This document shows, one piece after another, positions 42,847 to 53,772 of a DNA stretch of 64,000 bases. Both the position numbers and the translations under genes were made by a program. Every line of letters begins with the position of its first letter. Position 1 is the first letter of the stretch. Source of the DNA: Aphanomyces cochlioides (lineage: Eukaryota > Oomycota > Saprolegniomycetes > Saprolegniales > Verrucalvaceae); assembly GCA_019828595.1 (NCBI GenBank), contig JAHQRK010000032.1:372001-436000 (forward strand). The letters are read 5' to 3'. The notes below the pieces were generated by a model that saw only the letters and a program-made list of their open reading frames with translations, made no database searches and had not been told where the DNA came from.

Positions 42847-43266
42847 ACTGAGCAGTCACCACACCGTGAAAAGACATGGTCGGTTTATCCGAAATTATCC
42901 GTAAGACTTTGCTGAACTGGCAAACTGCAAAACGCTCGCCAGTTTCAGTCTTCCCAGCTCCGAAGGGAGCCTGGTTTGGCACTTACCAGGCCTCATGAGC
43001 TGAACTGGGGCTGGGTGGACTATTTGCAAAATCTATCTAATAAATAGTAGAGAGATTCTGCAAGTCATCCATCCAGTTCCCGTTTAGTGAATACATAGTG
43101 ACATAAGTGACAAAGCCGGAAGGCAACCTATGAAAGGTTATACTTCAGAGGAGCGGAACCCTTAGAAAACCTGTATTCCCTCGTCAAAACAGTCCAATGA
43201 ACTGGAACTTCCAGTTCCGCCTCACTGCTTTTGACCATACAACGAGCCAACATATCGACTCCTTGG
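42847..43266. other. Spacer between Harbinger copies C and D
   Basis: No gene. It has a GCCTGGT...ACCAGGC inverted repeat (about 42967-42992), which might mark the end of copy C, but no target duplication was found. Copies C and D lie in the same order and orientation. Confidence 0.3.
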
Positions 43267-43956
43267 ATGGGCGACACAACTCCCACGAAGCGCCGCAAGT
43301 TTACGGATGACGAAGACATCATGCTTCTCCGACAGGTCAATGCCGAGAGACCATTCGAAGCGCGTCAGGGTGAAATAACCAAGGTATGGACTTCTGTTGC
43401 ACGCGCCTTGAACGAACATGCCGACTTCAGTCGGCCTGGCTTCGACTACAAGAAAGCGCAGCACCGTTTCGTCATTCTGATTGAGAGTCATCGATCCTTC
43501 AATCGTGACTCCTCTAAAGCCTCCGGAATTGATGAAGCTTGTGGGTGAAAACTGCAGCTCTTGGATGAGGTACATAGTGCAGTCGACGATGCCAAATCCG
43601 TCGAAAGAGATCGTCTTGTACAGACCGTTTTAGATTACCAGCAGAGTGAGCTAGAGGGTAGTATTATTCGAGAAGAAGTACTATCTACCCTCGGCACGCG
43701 AAAGTCATCAGAAAACGACAACGAAGGAGGCAGTTCGAATACAAGCCTCTTTGCCAAATTGACAGCCGCAATTCAAGAAGATACCAAAGCTGATCTTGAG
43801 TTTAGAAAAGCTGAACTAGAGTTCAGAAAATATCAATACGAAAGAGATCTTGAGGAGCGCGGAAAGGATCGTGATGCGGCTAGAGAGCAGGCTCGTTTAC
43901 AGCATGAAGCCTTGATGGCTATGCTTAACATTCTACAAAAGAAATCAGACAAATGA
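43267..43956 (+). pseudogene. Myb/SANT-like partner, Harbinger D
   Basis: One continuous frame from ATG 43267 to the stop at 43956, interrupted by a single TGA at 43546-43548. DTTPTKRRKFTDDEDIMLLR, then VWTSVARALNEHADF and KKAQHRFVILIESH form the Myb/SANT-like domain. A Ser/Glu-rich linker and a charged helical tail (ADLEFRKAELEFRKYQYERD) follow. It is best read side by side with copy C: each has its own lesions, so the two copies decayed separately. Its transposase lies tail-to-tail 30 bp away. Confidence 0.75.
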
Positions 43957-43985
43957 ATTCATGCTTGTCATTAAAATGTTAAACA

Positions 43986-44780
43986 TCAGATGTCGAATGT
44001 GTCGAGGTATTCCTCAAATGTTGGTGGTGTTAAAACAAAGTATTCACTGATTTGATTGCCCCTGAAGTGGCAGCAGTGGCAGTTGGTCAGAAGCATGGCC
44101 AGACAAACAATCTTTGCAACTGGTGATAATCGTATCTTCGACAGGTATTTGTAGTTTATGAAAGCCAGTTTGACTTCATCAGCATAAAGTTCCATTCCAC
44201 GGCTTGTCTGACGCGGCTCATACGCTTATTGAACTCACGTTGCTCTGCTGAGATAGCAGCACCTTTAAAACCAGACATAATATAGTTTGAGATACCGTAA
44301 GCTGGGCCGCCGTAAATGTATTTCGACGCAAACAAACCAGGGCTGCGAGCAAGGAAATCCACAAGTGCACTCATACGGAGCAGTGTAGTGTACATCCTTC
44401 AATCGGACCAAAAAAGTGCAAGCATACTCCATCGGGAGCGGAAACAGCTTGGTAACTCAAGCAATGGATCCTCTTGTGGCCACTATAGATCTGTCGCTGC
44501 AGGTTTTGGCCATTTATCGTCGGAGAAATACGGCAGGTGACCACTTTGGTTCCATCGATAAAAGCAAACACATTAGCCAATGGAGAGCACGGCGTTGGCA
44601 TCTGGCATTGATCCTAGATTGAACCGGCCGTCTGGGATTACGGGTCGTTCAACGTACGAAGCAATGCACAGGTGCAGCAAGAGCCTTCTTTGTTTCGCTC
44701 TCTTGGCGTACGGTATGAGTTCGATGAGCTCTTGGAGGGAAAGGAACATGGCAGTCGAGGTAGACTGCCGGTGCAGGTCT
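43986..44780 (-). pseudogene. Harbinger D transposase, 5'-truncated, catalytic Asp lost
   Basis: Same family as copy C. Readable blocks: SLQELIELIP-like N-terminal remnant with ERPVIPDG (44750-44620), NVFAFIDGTKVVTCR (first catalytic Asp, about 44570) with YSGHKRIHCLSYQAV, then IYGGPAYGIS (about 44310), and QAVEWNFMLMKS (Glu). The second catalytic Asp, present as GDAAYG in copy C, is Gly here, and the following Ala is Pro. Frameshifts lie near 44395 and 44180. At about 44790 it is cut off by sequence of another transposase on the opposite strand. Confidence 0.7.
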
Positions 44781-44815
44781 TCCGAATTGCAAATGGGAAT
44801 GGCTGAAACACTTCA

Positions 44816-45457
44816 ATGAAATTCCGGATGGTAATGTATTATTCGGATATGTTGAACGGGAACTGCACTGGAGTCTTGCAGAAACGAAACTCATCCTTAG
44901 CCCCTCAGTTGCCGTTCGCGCTGTGTTTGTCACTAGCTCAAAGTAATGACGGAAACGTTTCTGCTCCACGAAGGAACTTTGAATTCTGCAATGATCAGGT
45001 CGTTATCTACGAGCCATCGGAATTTGACCCAACTTGGTACTCGCACAAGTTTCATGGCCCCGGTTTGAGACATGAGATTGGTCTTTGCATACAGACTGGT
45101 CGAATTGTATGGGCGCACGGAGGTGTTCCATGTGGCGCATGGCCAGATTTCTCACTTGCTCGCAGCGCTTACTGCCATGCAGTAAATGATGGAGAGCTGG
45201 CCTTAGCTGATCGAGGCTATGCTGATCGACGCTATTTTTATACACCCACATACTACCCAGAAACTGGTAGTCAACAGAAGCAAATCATGGCCAGACATGA
45301 AACAGTGAACGCCCGCTTGAAGCAATTCGGCGTTCTAAAGCAAGTACTTAGGCACCGTGTGGAGAAGCATTCACTTTGCTTTTTTGCTGTTGTGAACGTT
45401 GTTGAGCTTTTCATTGATATCGCTTCGTATAATGAGTTTTTCTATTGGGGCGGATAG
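44816..45457 (+). pseudogene. PIF-type DDE transposase fragment, second family
   Basis: About 190 residues of a DDE_Tnp_4-like transposase different from the Harbinger C/D type. DQVVIYEPSEFDPTWYSHKF (first Asp), GPGLRHEIGLCIQTGRIVWA, then GELALADRGYADRRYF (second Asp) and MARHETVNARLKQFGVL (Glu) give a complete triad. Upstream, another frame (44790-44935: HFNEIPDGNVLFGYVEREL) looks like its preceding part. It ends with FFAVVNVVELFIDIASYNEF. A pogo element inserted at the TA at 45443-45444, where the frame would stop anyway. It overlaps the start of Harbinger D and is truncated at its 5' side. Confidence 0.65.
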
Positions 45458-45653
45458 TTTTGGCTATCGGGGCAGATAAGTTACAAACTAACCAATAGAA
45501 TTGCTTTATATGTGTATTCTGACAGTACAGTCGTCCTTCAAAATAGTGATAACACCAAAACTTAATATTTCTGAAAGATAATATATTTATGGCCAATTAT
45601 AGATATTTGTTTATAGAGTTTTGAGGTGATGGTTATCAATCACCCATCACACC

Positions 45654-46916
45654 ATGCAGGTTCAAGAGAAGCCACGACGTCTACGCCTGAGCAAGGAGCA
45701 AAAAGAAGCCATGTTGCTCTATTACAGAGCCAATGGCCATATGACTCAGCGTAGTCTGGCTCGCTGGGCTATGAAGAACTTCGGACTGCCATGCCCACCA
45801 GCCCAATCCACTGTAGTGACGATTCTCAAGAATGAGCTGCCGAAGGAACTTGCACCAAGTCGTCGGTCATGCCACAAGGGTTTCTACCCCGAAGTCGAAG
45901 CAGAACTGATGACGTGGATATCAAAAGCTGAAACGTACGAAGTTCCAGTAGTCACTGGCGAAATGCTGCGGTACAAGGCAGACCAAATTCGGACGCGTAT
46001 ATTGGCGGGCCTGAGTCCAAACGCACGTCAAGAGAGCCGTCTCTCAAGCGCTCAGTTTTCGAAGGGCTGGCTCTACCGATTCCAACAGCGACATGATTTG
46101 AAGATGCGGCATCTTCATGGTGAGGCCGCATCTGCAAATGATGCTGCTGTTGAAACTGGTCGACGACGTTTGCAAGAAGTGACAGCAAACTACTCCAAGC
46201 AGAACATATTGAACATGGACGAAACTGCCTATTTCTATTGCTCTACTCCCAAAACGACGATTTCAAGAAAAAGCATACGTGGGCGTAAAGATGTGAAGAA
46301 GCGAATAACCGTGGCTATAACGAGCGATGCTACCGGAAAAGCAAGACCGCCGCTTCTCTTCATTGGGCAAGCTCAACGTCCGAGGTGTTTCTCAAGAGAT
46401 ACAAGTGTGGACGTCTCGTCATGTTACACGTCATCAAAAAAGGGATGGATGACGGGAAACGTTTTCGCTGCTTGGATTACGTCATTGAATGATGAAATGA
46501 AGAGACAAGGAAGACACGTGCTTCTGCTTTTGGACAATGTGTCATCGCATAGATTCGACGAAGCTTTGTCGAATGTTTGTGTTGAAATGCTTCCCCCGAA
46601 TACGACAACTCACCTGCAACCCCAAGATGCCGGCGTAATCCACTCATTCAAGTCCAAGATTATGCAGGTGAAGACAAAATATGCTGTCGATAAATTTGAC
46701 GAGCTCTTACGACGTGAGCACGAACTGGCGAACGACGAAATGAAGAAGGCGATAGAAAAGATTCACCACGTCGACGTGGTGACTGCAATGGAATGGGCGA
46801 CTGCTGCTTGGGAGCATGTAACGGACAGGACAATCTCAAACTGCTGGAAACATACGCAAATCTTAGATGAGGAATTGCATGAATTGATAGATAGGTTTCA
46901 TGAATGTAATATCTGA
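45654..46916 (+). CDS. Pogo/jerky-type DDE_1 transposase, intact
   Basis: 420 residues, open from ATG 45654 to TGA with no faults. Residues 10-60 form an N-terminal helix-turn-helix (RSLARWAMKNFG) and 75-160 a CENP-B type HTH that binds the ends (VEAELMTWISKAE, SAQFSKGWLYRFQQRHDLKMR). The DDE_1 core has Asp189 (NILNMDETAYFY), Asp294 (LLLLDNVSSH) and Asp325 (LQPQDAGVIHSFK), i.e. DD30D as in pogo/Tigger. The tail continues past a typical TNCWKH-like motif (RTISNCWKHTQIL). Transposition would be at TA sites, matching the element's flanks. This is the only undamaged transposase in the window, so the element may be active or recently so. Confidence 0.93.
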   Translation: MQVQEKPRRLRLSKEQKEAMLLYYRANGHMTQRSLARWAMKNFGLPCPPAQSTVVTILKNELPKELAPSRRSCHKGFYPEVEAELMTWISKAETYEVPVVTGEMLRYKADQIRTRILAGLSPNARQESRLSSAQFSKGWLYRFQQRHDLKMRHLHGEAASANDAAVETGRRRLQEVTANYSKQNILNMDETAYFYCSTPKTTISRKSIRGRKDVKKRITVAITSDATGKARPPLLFIGQAQRPRCFSRDTSVDVSSCYTSSKKGWMTGNVFAAWITSLNDEMKRQGRHVLLLLDNVSSHRFDEALSNVCVEMLPPNTTTHLQPQDAGVIHSFKSKIMQVKTKYAVDKFDELLRREHELANDEMKKAIEKIHHVDVVTAMEWATAAWEHVTDRTISNCWKHTQILDEELHELIDRFHECNI

Positions 46917-47143
46917 TGTTTATACTTGTGTTTAGTATTAAGGGGAGTTCCAGTCGCAAGGATTGTACTTGATTTTTGTATGTGTAGGGGTAGGGTTGCT
47001 TCCAATCGGGGAGTAGTATTATTTCACACTTTTGAAATGCCAACCCCTGGCGAAATCGACAGAAACCCGCCGAAATGGATACTGTAAAAATTTATATCCG
47101 AAATTGTAAAATTTGATATCACTATTTTGAAGGACATCTGTAC

Positions 47144-47388
47144 ATGGAACCACGGCAACTATAAGCATCACACCACGCGAGAGACGTCAGACATCCGCCA
47201 AGAAAATTGCGCTCACCGGAGCGAAGCGGAGGTCGAGTGTAAAATTTTCTGCAGGCGGATGATTCGGAGGAACGAGCCCCAAACGTGCACCAAAAAGGAA
47301 TTTCTTTATTTATCTCACGTCGGGAAGGCGGCAGGTAGGCCGTAAGGCCGTGCCGCCACCCGGACGAAACAGCTGATCAACAATTGGG
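47144..47388. other. GC-rich insert in the right end of the pogo-like element
   Basis: Breaks the symmetry of the inverted ends. It contains CCGGAGCGAAGCGG (about 47215) and a GC-rich hairpin (about 47325-47357) followed on the minus strand by CCGACGTGAGATAAATAAAG. The same block in opposite orientation is at 11682-11735, so it is a dispersed repeat. No ORF or target duplication found. Confidence 0.6.
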
Positions 47389-47554
47389 CAATTCTATTGG
47401 TTAGTTTGTAACTTATCTGTCCCGATAGCCAAAACTATCCGCCCCAATAGCAAAACTCCGTGTAATATGTACATATGATTATACAATACAGTTCGTTTGT
47501 CCATATGGACTGTACACCTGGGTAATATTGTACAAATGGCAAGAGGCGCCGCAT

Positions 47555-49728
47555 CTAAGCACTTGATTCCTCTTGTGAAATTCCGTCATTGCAATCATGG
47601 TCAGCTCTCTCGAGGGCATTTTCAAGACCATCAAACTCATCCACTGAGTCTTGAACATCAATGGCATCGTCATTGTTTTGTGTCTCGCTTGTTTGCTCGT
47701 TGCATGTTTTCAAAGCCAAAAGAGCAGGATCGGAGCTGGACACAAAAGACAACATTTCATACAGTATTTTGTCACGGCGCGAGTGAACGAGCTCGCGACT
47801 TAGCTGCGATTGATTAAACATGACAGCAACTTGCATCTGAACACTCGATGCTCTCAAAGAAGATCGAGCAGTCGAGTGTACATGCTTACCCACTTTGTGG
47901 TTTCGTTCTCCCCCAACTGCACCGCATGGATTTGAGTGCAACTGCGTCAAAAGCGGGGCCAAGTAAACATATTCAGATTGCAGTAAAGACCAATGCAAAT
48001 GAGGAAGTAGCGTCGGTGCTGCGTGAAATGTGTGAGAGCTCGCAGTATTCGAAGCTAGAAAACGTGCTAAATCGGCAACCAAATTGCCGTGTTTGTCGTC
48101 ATTGCCATGAGCACATTGTAGTAAGGCTTGTGTGCACTGACTTTGCAATGATCCCTTCTTGAAACCAACCAATTCCACGCCATGCTTTGATTTCAACGTT
48201 TGTCGATAGTGGAAAAACAATGGATCCGTAACAAAGAGAAGTGAATGACATGGCGAATAGATCGAGTCGAATCGCTTGTGTAAAGCACCTATGAGCTGTT
48301 CGTAATTCAAATCCAAATTTGTTCCACCAACTAAAGATTTCAAAGCACACTTTAGGAAGAGCATACAAGCGTAAACCGACGACAGTGGAGCTTGATCACT
48401 TTCCAAATAGCCTAGACATGAGCAAATGCTGTGAAGAAGTTTGTTCATATCGTTGACTTTTCCCCAAAAGCTTGTATCAAGAAGAAGCAATGCAACATTC
48501 AATTCCAACTGCACACCATGCATTGCTGCTTCAGATGGAAGCATGCTGAGGGCAGATTTAACACGTAGCAATACATGCGATTTGATGACGACCACCTCGT
48601 TCTAGTAGTATTCGCGACCAAAGCGTAAGCTCGACAATGACAAATATAAGGAGTATAACAAATGCGATCGCCTGATACTTTTGACGACTAAAACTGTGCC
48701 CAACAGAGTCTGCTGTGGTAGACCATGACGGAATATGTCCAAGGTAAAGTTGTTCAATGCGTGAGGCGCGCAACCAAACGTTGCTATAAATCCCGATGTA
48801 GAAAGCAACTTTCGCAATTTCGTCATGACACTGGGAGAATCTGACACAAAAGAAAAACCAATGTCTCCAGGCCAATCCACATATCCAAGAGAGACGCCAA
48901 GGTGATCTCGAGCATCTAAAATGAGATCCCGCAAACGGGAGGAGGTGGCCTTCTCCAGATTGATTTTTGATGTTGCAGAAAGAATGCAATTGGCCCACAA
49001 ACCATAAAATTCAAAGTTTCACCACCTTTGACGTTGGTGGCATCATCTACTGAAAAGCAAAAATGTTTCCAAGCTGCCAGTTTCTGAAGTACTTTCTGCA
49101 CTGTGCCCTCATACACTGTGTGGAGCAAATCATTACCGATCAAATCGTAGCTTGGAGGTTGGTAAGCTGGGTTTAATGAATGAAAGAAGTCCAACCAAAC
49201 CTGCTTGTTGAAAAATGAAAAAGCTGTTCCAGTTGTATGAATGGCTTGGGCAAAAAGTAAATCAAGTCGAGCTTTATCAGCAGCCGTAAGAGAGGGAAAT
49301 TGTAAAGTAGTTTGAGAAAATAGAGGACCAGGTCCTGGTGTAGGTGCTTTTGTAGGTACAGGGCTAGATCCAACAATTGCAGACTTGGGTATTTGAATGC
49401 TTGGTTCGTTCGGAACGACGCCAGATCCATGTAGTGAGCTTTTGGGTTTCGCTTTTTCCAGGAATGGCCATGAATCCAACACCACGCCACACACCGGCTG
49501 CGTGCAATGACGACCGAGCTTTGACATTGCGTCGGTCAGTCTTGTCCTGGATTGAGTTGATCAGGACCTTGGGGGAACTTCAAAACAATGTTTATAGTGA
49601 CCACGCAATCTGTCCACTTTCGCTGTTATCCATGCTTTGCAATACAGACATTGAACCTTATGGACTTTACCGGAAGGAACTTTATTTGCGCCAAAGTGCT
49701 TCCATACAGGGTCGAGAAGCGGGGCCAT
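47555..49728 (-). pseudogene. BED-finger hAT transposase, three lesions
   Basis: Minus strand from ATG 49728. A BED zinc finger comes first (DPVWKHFGANK, then CLYCKAW and RGHYKHC). A TGA follows at about 49550, then the same frame continues with a Pro/Ser-rich linker and the DUF659-like core (SFFNKQVWLDFFHSLNPAY, then FCFSVDDATNVKGGE with catalytic Asp). A 1-nt shift near 48985 leads to SFVSDSPSVM (Asp region) and FGCAPHALNNFTLDI. A TAG at 48602 is followed in frame by the hAT C-terminal half (DTSFWGKVNDMNKLL, then LGYLESDQAPLSSVYACM). About 720 residues overall, close to a full hAT transposase. TIRs and 8-bp duplications were not found. Confidence 0.8.
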
Positions 49729-50622
49729 TGAAGAAACAGCAAGAAGATTAATGAATGAAATTCAAGAGCCTAAGGTTATAGAATCTTGTAACCACTGCAT
49801 GAAAAAAATAATTAATATAATTCGCAATTTTTTGTAATGTGCTCATTTGAACAGTACCAATACTTTCATCAAATGAATAGATTCGCTATATAATTGACAT
49901 ATACACAAGAAAAATTCGAATATTACCAATAAAAATGGATCGTGAAAGGAGCTCTGTACAAATCTATGGCCAGGCTAGGACTCGAATCTCTCTTTGCTAT
50001 TTTCAACCTAGATTCGAGGAATAGATCTCCAATTTGATCTTCAATTATTGATTTGAATGCGTTTGCCAATCAAATAAGTAGACATCAAATTGACATTTAC
50101 ATGGGAAATTTGAGATTTGGCTACCCAAAGGTTAACCTTTATAACAACGTTTAGCACGAAGGTTACTTGAAAGTGGCGTTTAGAATACCTGCGATGCATT
50201 AAGCATACAACAAAACTCAGCATAGATTTGTCGATATCCGCCTCTCGCATGTATTTCCGAATGTATGAATAGTTATCATTACTTGCTACATCCATTTTTT
50301 CTTAATTTATTTTATGAGATTCTACTTTTCCATGAGGCTCTCTCGAGAGGATTCCCCAGCCGAGCATAAGCACCGTCACCGGCAACAACAGTAGCAACAC
50401 CATGCTGGAATGGTGCGAATGCTGGTGTTGGCATTAGTATAGGCGTCAAAGTATATCTATCAATTATCTGAAGATGCCATCTTTCCTTCATAGCAGGAGC
50501 GCATCTATATTTAAGTTTTAGTGTCCTTCCAGCTATGAAGGCAGTTCTGTTGGTTCCTGCGTTAGAGCTGAGATTATTATTCTTACATTCGAAGTGAATG
50601 TATCATTAACACTGATAACAAA
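49729..50622. other. Region without a supportable gene
   Basis: AT-rich. A minus-strand open frame (50295-50041, 84 codons) has no family features. Near 50345-50420 the minus strand reads VVAGDGAYARLGNP in one frame, which may be a scrap of a Harbinger-type transposase. Confidence 0.3.
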
Positions 50623-50774
50623 AGAGAATTTTCGCTAAGACAGTTTCCCGTTTCATGTTTCCGTTTGAAATGGTAAAAATGAAACGAGAAACTTGGGGTG
50701 TTTGCCACTTTCGCTATCTTTTAATGGCGGATAAGTAACCGGACATAACATGAAATTTGAGATCTTTTGGAGCA

Positions 50775-51909
50775 ATGGTTTTCATAGCCCCTCGACTGAA
50801 TGATGCACAGGCTGTAGAGATTATAGCCCAAGTACAACGAAGGACGAAAGATTTCCGCCAGTTTCTTCGGGTTATGCAATTCCTTATGGAGAATCACCTC
50901 TTCCGACTACGTGTTGCATCACCGATCATCTCTCACAGCAACACATTCAGCACGTCCCTGGACGACGAGACTGCCAAACACAGATATCGATTCACAATTA
51001 CCGAACTGGAAAGAATATGCAGAGCCATGGATCTCCCCATGGAATTCAAAACACAGTCCAATAATCGAATTGCTCGCATTGAGGCGCTTGCAATGGTTTG
51101 CCGGCGACTGGCCGAGCCTTGCCGTTTGTTCACGGTTGCAAATAAATTCGGCCGCTCAGTTGGTGCCGCTTCCCGCTTGATTAAATTTGTAGTCGAAATC
51201 CTTTACTCGAAGTACGTCGATCTGATGTATCTAAACATTCGTATTCTTAAAGAACGATTTGAACTCTATGCTGAAGCTATTCGTGCCAAGGGTGCTCCAA
51301 TTCACCATTGCTTTGGATGGGACAAAGCACTATGTTTGTAGCCCTGGAGCAAGATCGCACAAAACGAAGCATGAGTATGAAATTTTGCAGCGTGCTTGCT
51401 ACAATGGTCATCCGCGACGGCAATGCCTTAATTGGCAGGCTGTCACAACCCCAGATGGATTAATCTTATCTATGTTTGGTCCAGTTGAAGGCAGACGACA
51501 TGACTCCACTGTCATGGTGATGAGTCAGCTGCTTGACGCACTGGCGTTGATCCCTGAGCTGCAAGGTTATGTTTTGTATGGAGATCCTGCTTACGGTCTG
51601 CGAGACTATCTATGTTGCCCTTTTTCCAATCCTCCAGCGGGATCAAACGAAGCCGAGTTCAATCGATTGATGAGCAGCGTTCGAGAGGCCATCGAGTGGA
51701 ATTTTGGTTTGATCAAAAGTCAATAGTCATTTATGGATTACCACAAGAAACAGAAGCTGCGCCAGGCCCCAATTGGAAAGTATTGGCTTGTTGCTGCCCT
51801 CTTGACCAATTGCCACGCTTGCCTTCAGCCGCTTGGAAATCAAGTCTCCATGTATTTTAACTGCGTTCCACCAACTCTTGAGACTCTACTCCAACTCGAG
51901 CAAATTTAA
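50775..51909 (+). pseudogene. Harbinger E transposase with one deletion and one nonsense codon
   Basis: ATG 50775. The N-terminal region includes an HTH (RLFTVANKFGRSVGAASRLIK). At about 51310 the frame shifts: HHCFG is followed in the next frame by ALDGTKHYV, suggesting loss of a few bases right beside the first catalytic Asp, whose codon is kept. Then come CYNGHPRRQCLNWQAV, GPVEGRRHDST, YGDPAYGLRDY (second Asp) and EAIEWNFGLIKSQ (Glu). A TAG at 51724-51726, where sister proteins have Trp, is followed in frame by SFMDYHKKQKLRQAP, then VAALLTNCHACLQP, ending at 51909. About 380 residues in total. Confidence 0.8.
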
Positions 51910-52090
51910 TTGTGTTAAAATTTTTAAAATGCATTCAAGAATTTGTCAAATATTAAATAAAAATCTCGCACCATATTTCAATAATATAATTAATACTAAT
52001 TATCACAGTATACTTAATAATAATATTTATAAAGATTAATTAAAATACAATGAAAAATATAATATTTAATTAAATGCCCAATTTTAATTA
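51910..52090. other. AT-rich spacer in transposon E
   Basis: Very AT-rich 180 bp between the two gene ends; no gene or clear repeat. Confidence 0.5.
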
Positions 52091-52092
52091 TG

Positions 52093-52969
52093 CTATGGTT
52101 TGGCTTGGTTGCGACCTGCAGTGATGTCTTGAAGCAACTTCATGAATGCAGTGTGTCTCTCAAGGTTTTTCCTCGCCTCTTCACGGTCAAACTCAAGGCG
52201 CTCGCGTTGTATCTTTGCAATTTCTTCGTCGTTTTGCTTCGTGGTATTCAAGCCCGCAGTAATTGTACTCACCAAAGTTTCTAGGGTATCGCGTCTCGTT
52301 TGCCTCTTGCTGTGTCTCCGGCCTTCCGCTTTGTTTTTTCGTTTTTTTGGTGCCTTCTGCTTTGACTCTTCAAAATTCTCAACATCACTGTCTTCGTCCG
52401 CGCTTTCGTCGTTTCCATGTTTAGCGATATTGTTTAACGCCAACTTCCGAACGACATCTCCTGAACTGACCAGCCCTTCCCTTTTCTTCTCCTCCAGTTC
52501 TGCTCGGACGTCCAAGTTTTGTTCATAGTCTTCCATGCGAGACGCAATGCCTGTGATAAGCCTGAGACGCTCGCTGTATTCTTCGGTTGTCCCAGACTTT
52601 CGCATGCTCTCCATCTCACCCTTCTTGAAGTTCGCTAACATCAATTCGAAGCGCTTTCGAATGGCGCGGCCGTCCTTGCGACAGCAAGGAACCAAAGGAC
52701 TTCGATAGCTTGTCGGCAAGTGCATTCCATGTCTTGCTTGTATCGTTTCTCTTGCACGTCCATGGCTCTGAAAACATGATCTCGTTCAGCATAATGATAT
52801 CATCACATACTGCCATTGTTTTGCGTTGCGAAGGTGGAATCTCGACGGCGTTATCGTCGTCGAAGTCTTCATTGCTGGGGAATAAGCTCTGCATCACGGA
52901 AAGTGACTGAAGGGAAATCTCCTCAAACCTCCAAGTTCTTAGCATGCATTCTTTTCTACCATCATACAT
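52093..52969 (-). pseudogene. Myb/SANT-like partner, transposon E (frameshifted)
   Basis: The 5' block (52969-52620) has an acidic start and a Myb/SANT-like domain beginning KTMAVCDDIIMLNEIMF, then RNDTSKTWNALADKLSKSF. After a shift near 52680 the second frame carries KDGRAIRKRFELMLANFKKG, the last helix of the domain, followed by ERLRLITGIASRMEDYEQNL, a basic stretch that looks like a nuclear localisation signal (KAPKKRKNKAEGRRHSKRQ), and a charged coiled-coil end (DREEARKNLERHTAFMKLL). It converges on the transposase, as in the other Harbinger elements here. Confidence 0.75.
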
Positions 52970-53132
52970 TCTCGCGAATCGAAGGGGGAAATCATCTTTC
53001 CGTTCCAGACTCTGAAGCAGAAAACCGAACTCAGTTTTCCCATAAAGTCTGCTGAGTTTCCCATTTCAGTATTATATTATAGAGGAAATCTGAAACGGAA
53101 AAAGGAAAAATGCTTAGCGAAAATTCTCTAAA

Positions 53133-53772
53133 GTCACTTCCTTATCTTACCCACACAATTGTTTTTTTTCATTGGAAGTAAATGCAGCGTGAGTTCGTCG
53201 ATAACGTCGTCCTCACTGTGTGTGGGCGTTCTTGAGAAATCGGCGAGAAAGGACCTGCAAGAAATGCATCGTACTTTCATAATGTGCTTAACTTAAGTTC
53301 ACTCCAACAAATTGAGCGGTTGTTGCTTGATTCTACTGGTGAAATGTTTGTTTCTGCCAATTTCTTGGTTTCCATAGCTTGTGGGTTTCGATTTTCTTAG
53401 AGTTTTCTGAGTAAGAGACATGAATTAAATGTGATTGGACAGTTTATAACTATTTTGGCCAATATTGTGGTTTTAATAAAAAAACTGGAGTTGTGCGGAA
53501 TAAATGCAAATTGACGCAACAATTTACGCATACATATTTCAAGTGAAAAGAAATTGAATGTTTTGAACATGTTTTCAAACATTTAAAACGTTTGAAATTA
53601 CAGTATTTACTTGTCACTATCGAGGGCAATATGAGAAAATGTTTGCGTAAACTTTAAATAGTGTATGCGTCAATTGATTGAAACATTTTCAAAACATCTC
53701 AAATTTCGAGTTTTGGACAATAACAGTTCGATTTATTGTCAATTTCATTCCAAATTGTGAGGGGGGTCCGAA
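53133..53772. other. Spacer before the satellite array
   Basis: No gene recognised; AT-rich with the repeated word TTTTGAACATGTTTTCAAACATTTAAAACGT-like (shortened: AACATGTTTTCAAACATTT) near 53560. Confidence 0.4.

Larger units (their letters stand above)
45445..47447 (+). mobile_element. Pogo/Tigger-like transposon with 59-bp TIRs
   Basis: TIRs 45445-45503 and 47389-47447 match at 58 of 59 positions (start TTGGGGCGGATAG), flanked by TA (45443-45444 and 47448-47449). A second inverted segment (45526-45552 with 47117-47143) continues the symmetry inward. Between them the right side has about 245 bp in place of 22 bp on the left: an inserted GC-rich segment. It codes for one intact transposase. 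Confidence 0.93.
50623..53129. mobile_element. Harbinger-type transposon E
   Basis: 2.5 kb. Inverted ends AGAGAATTTTCGCTAAG at 50623-50639 and complement at 53113-53129, with weaker T/C-rich similarity for another 30 bp. The 3-bp flanks are both AAA (50620-50622 and 53130-53132), which fits a 3-bp target duplication but not the usual TWA preference. A plus-strand transposase and a minus-strand Myb-like gene lie tail-to-tail. Confidence 0.7.

Noticed and set aside
50775..51909. C-to-T type repeat mutation (RIP-like) behind the nonsense codons in transposons
   Set aside because: Only one lesion (TGG to TAG in element E) fits clearly; others are frameshifts or unknown changes. Too few to support a directed process.
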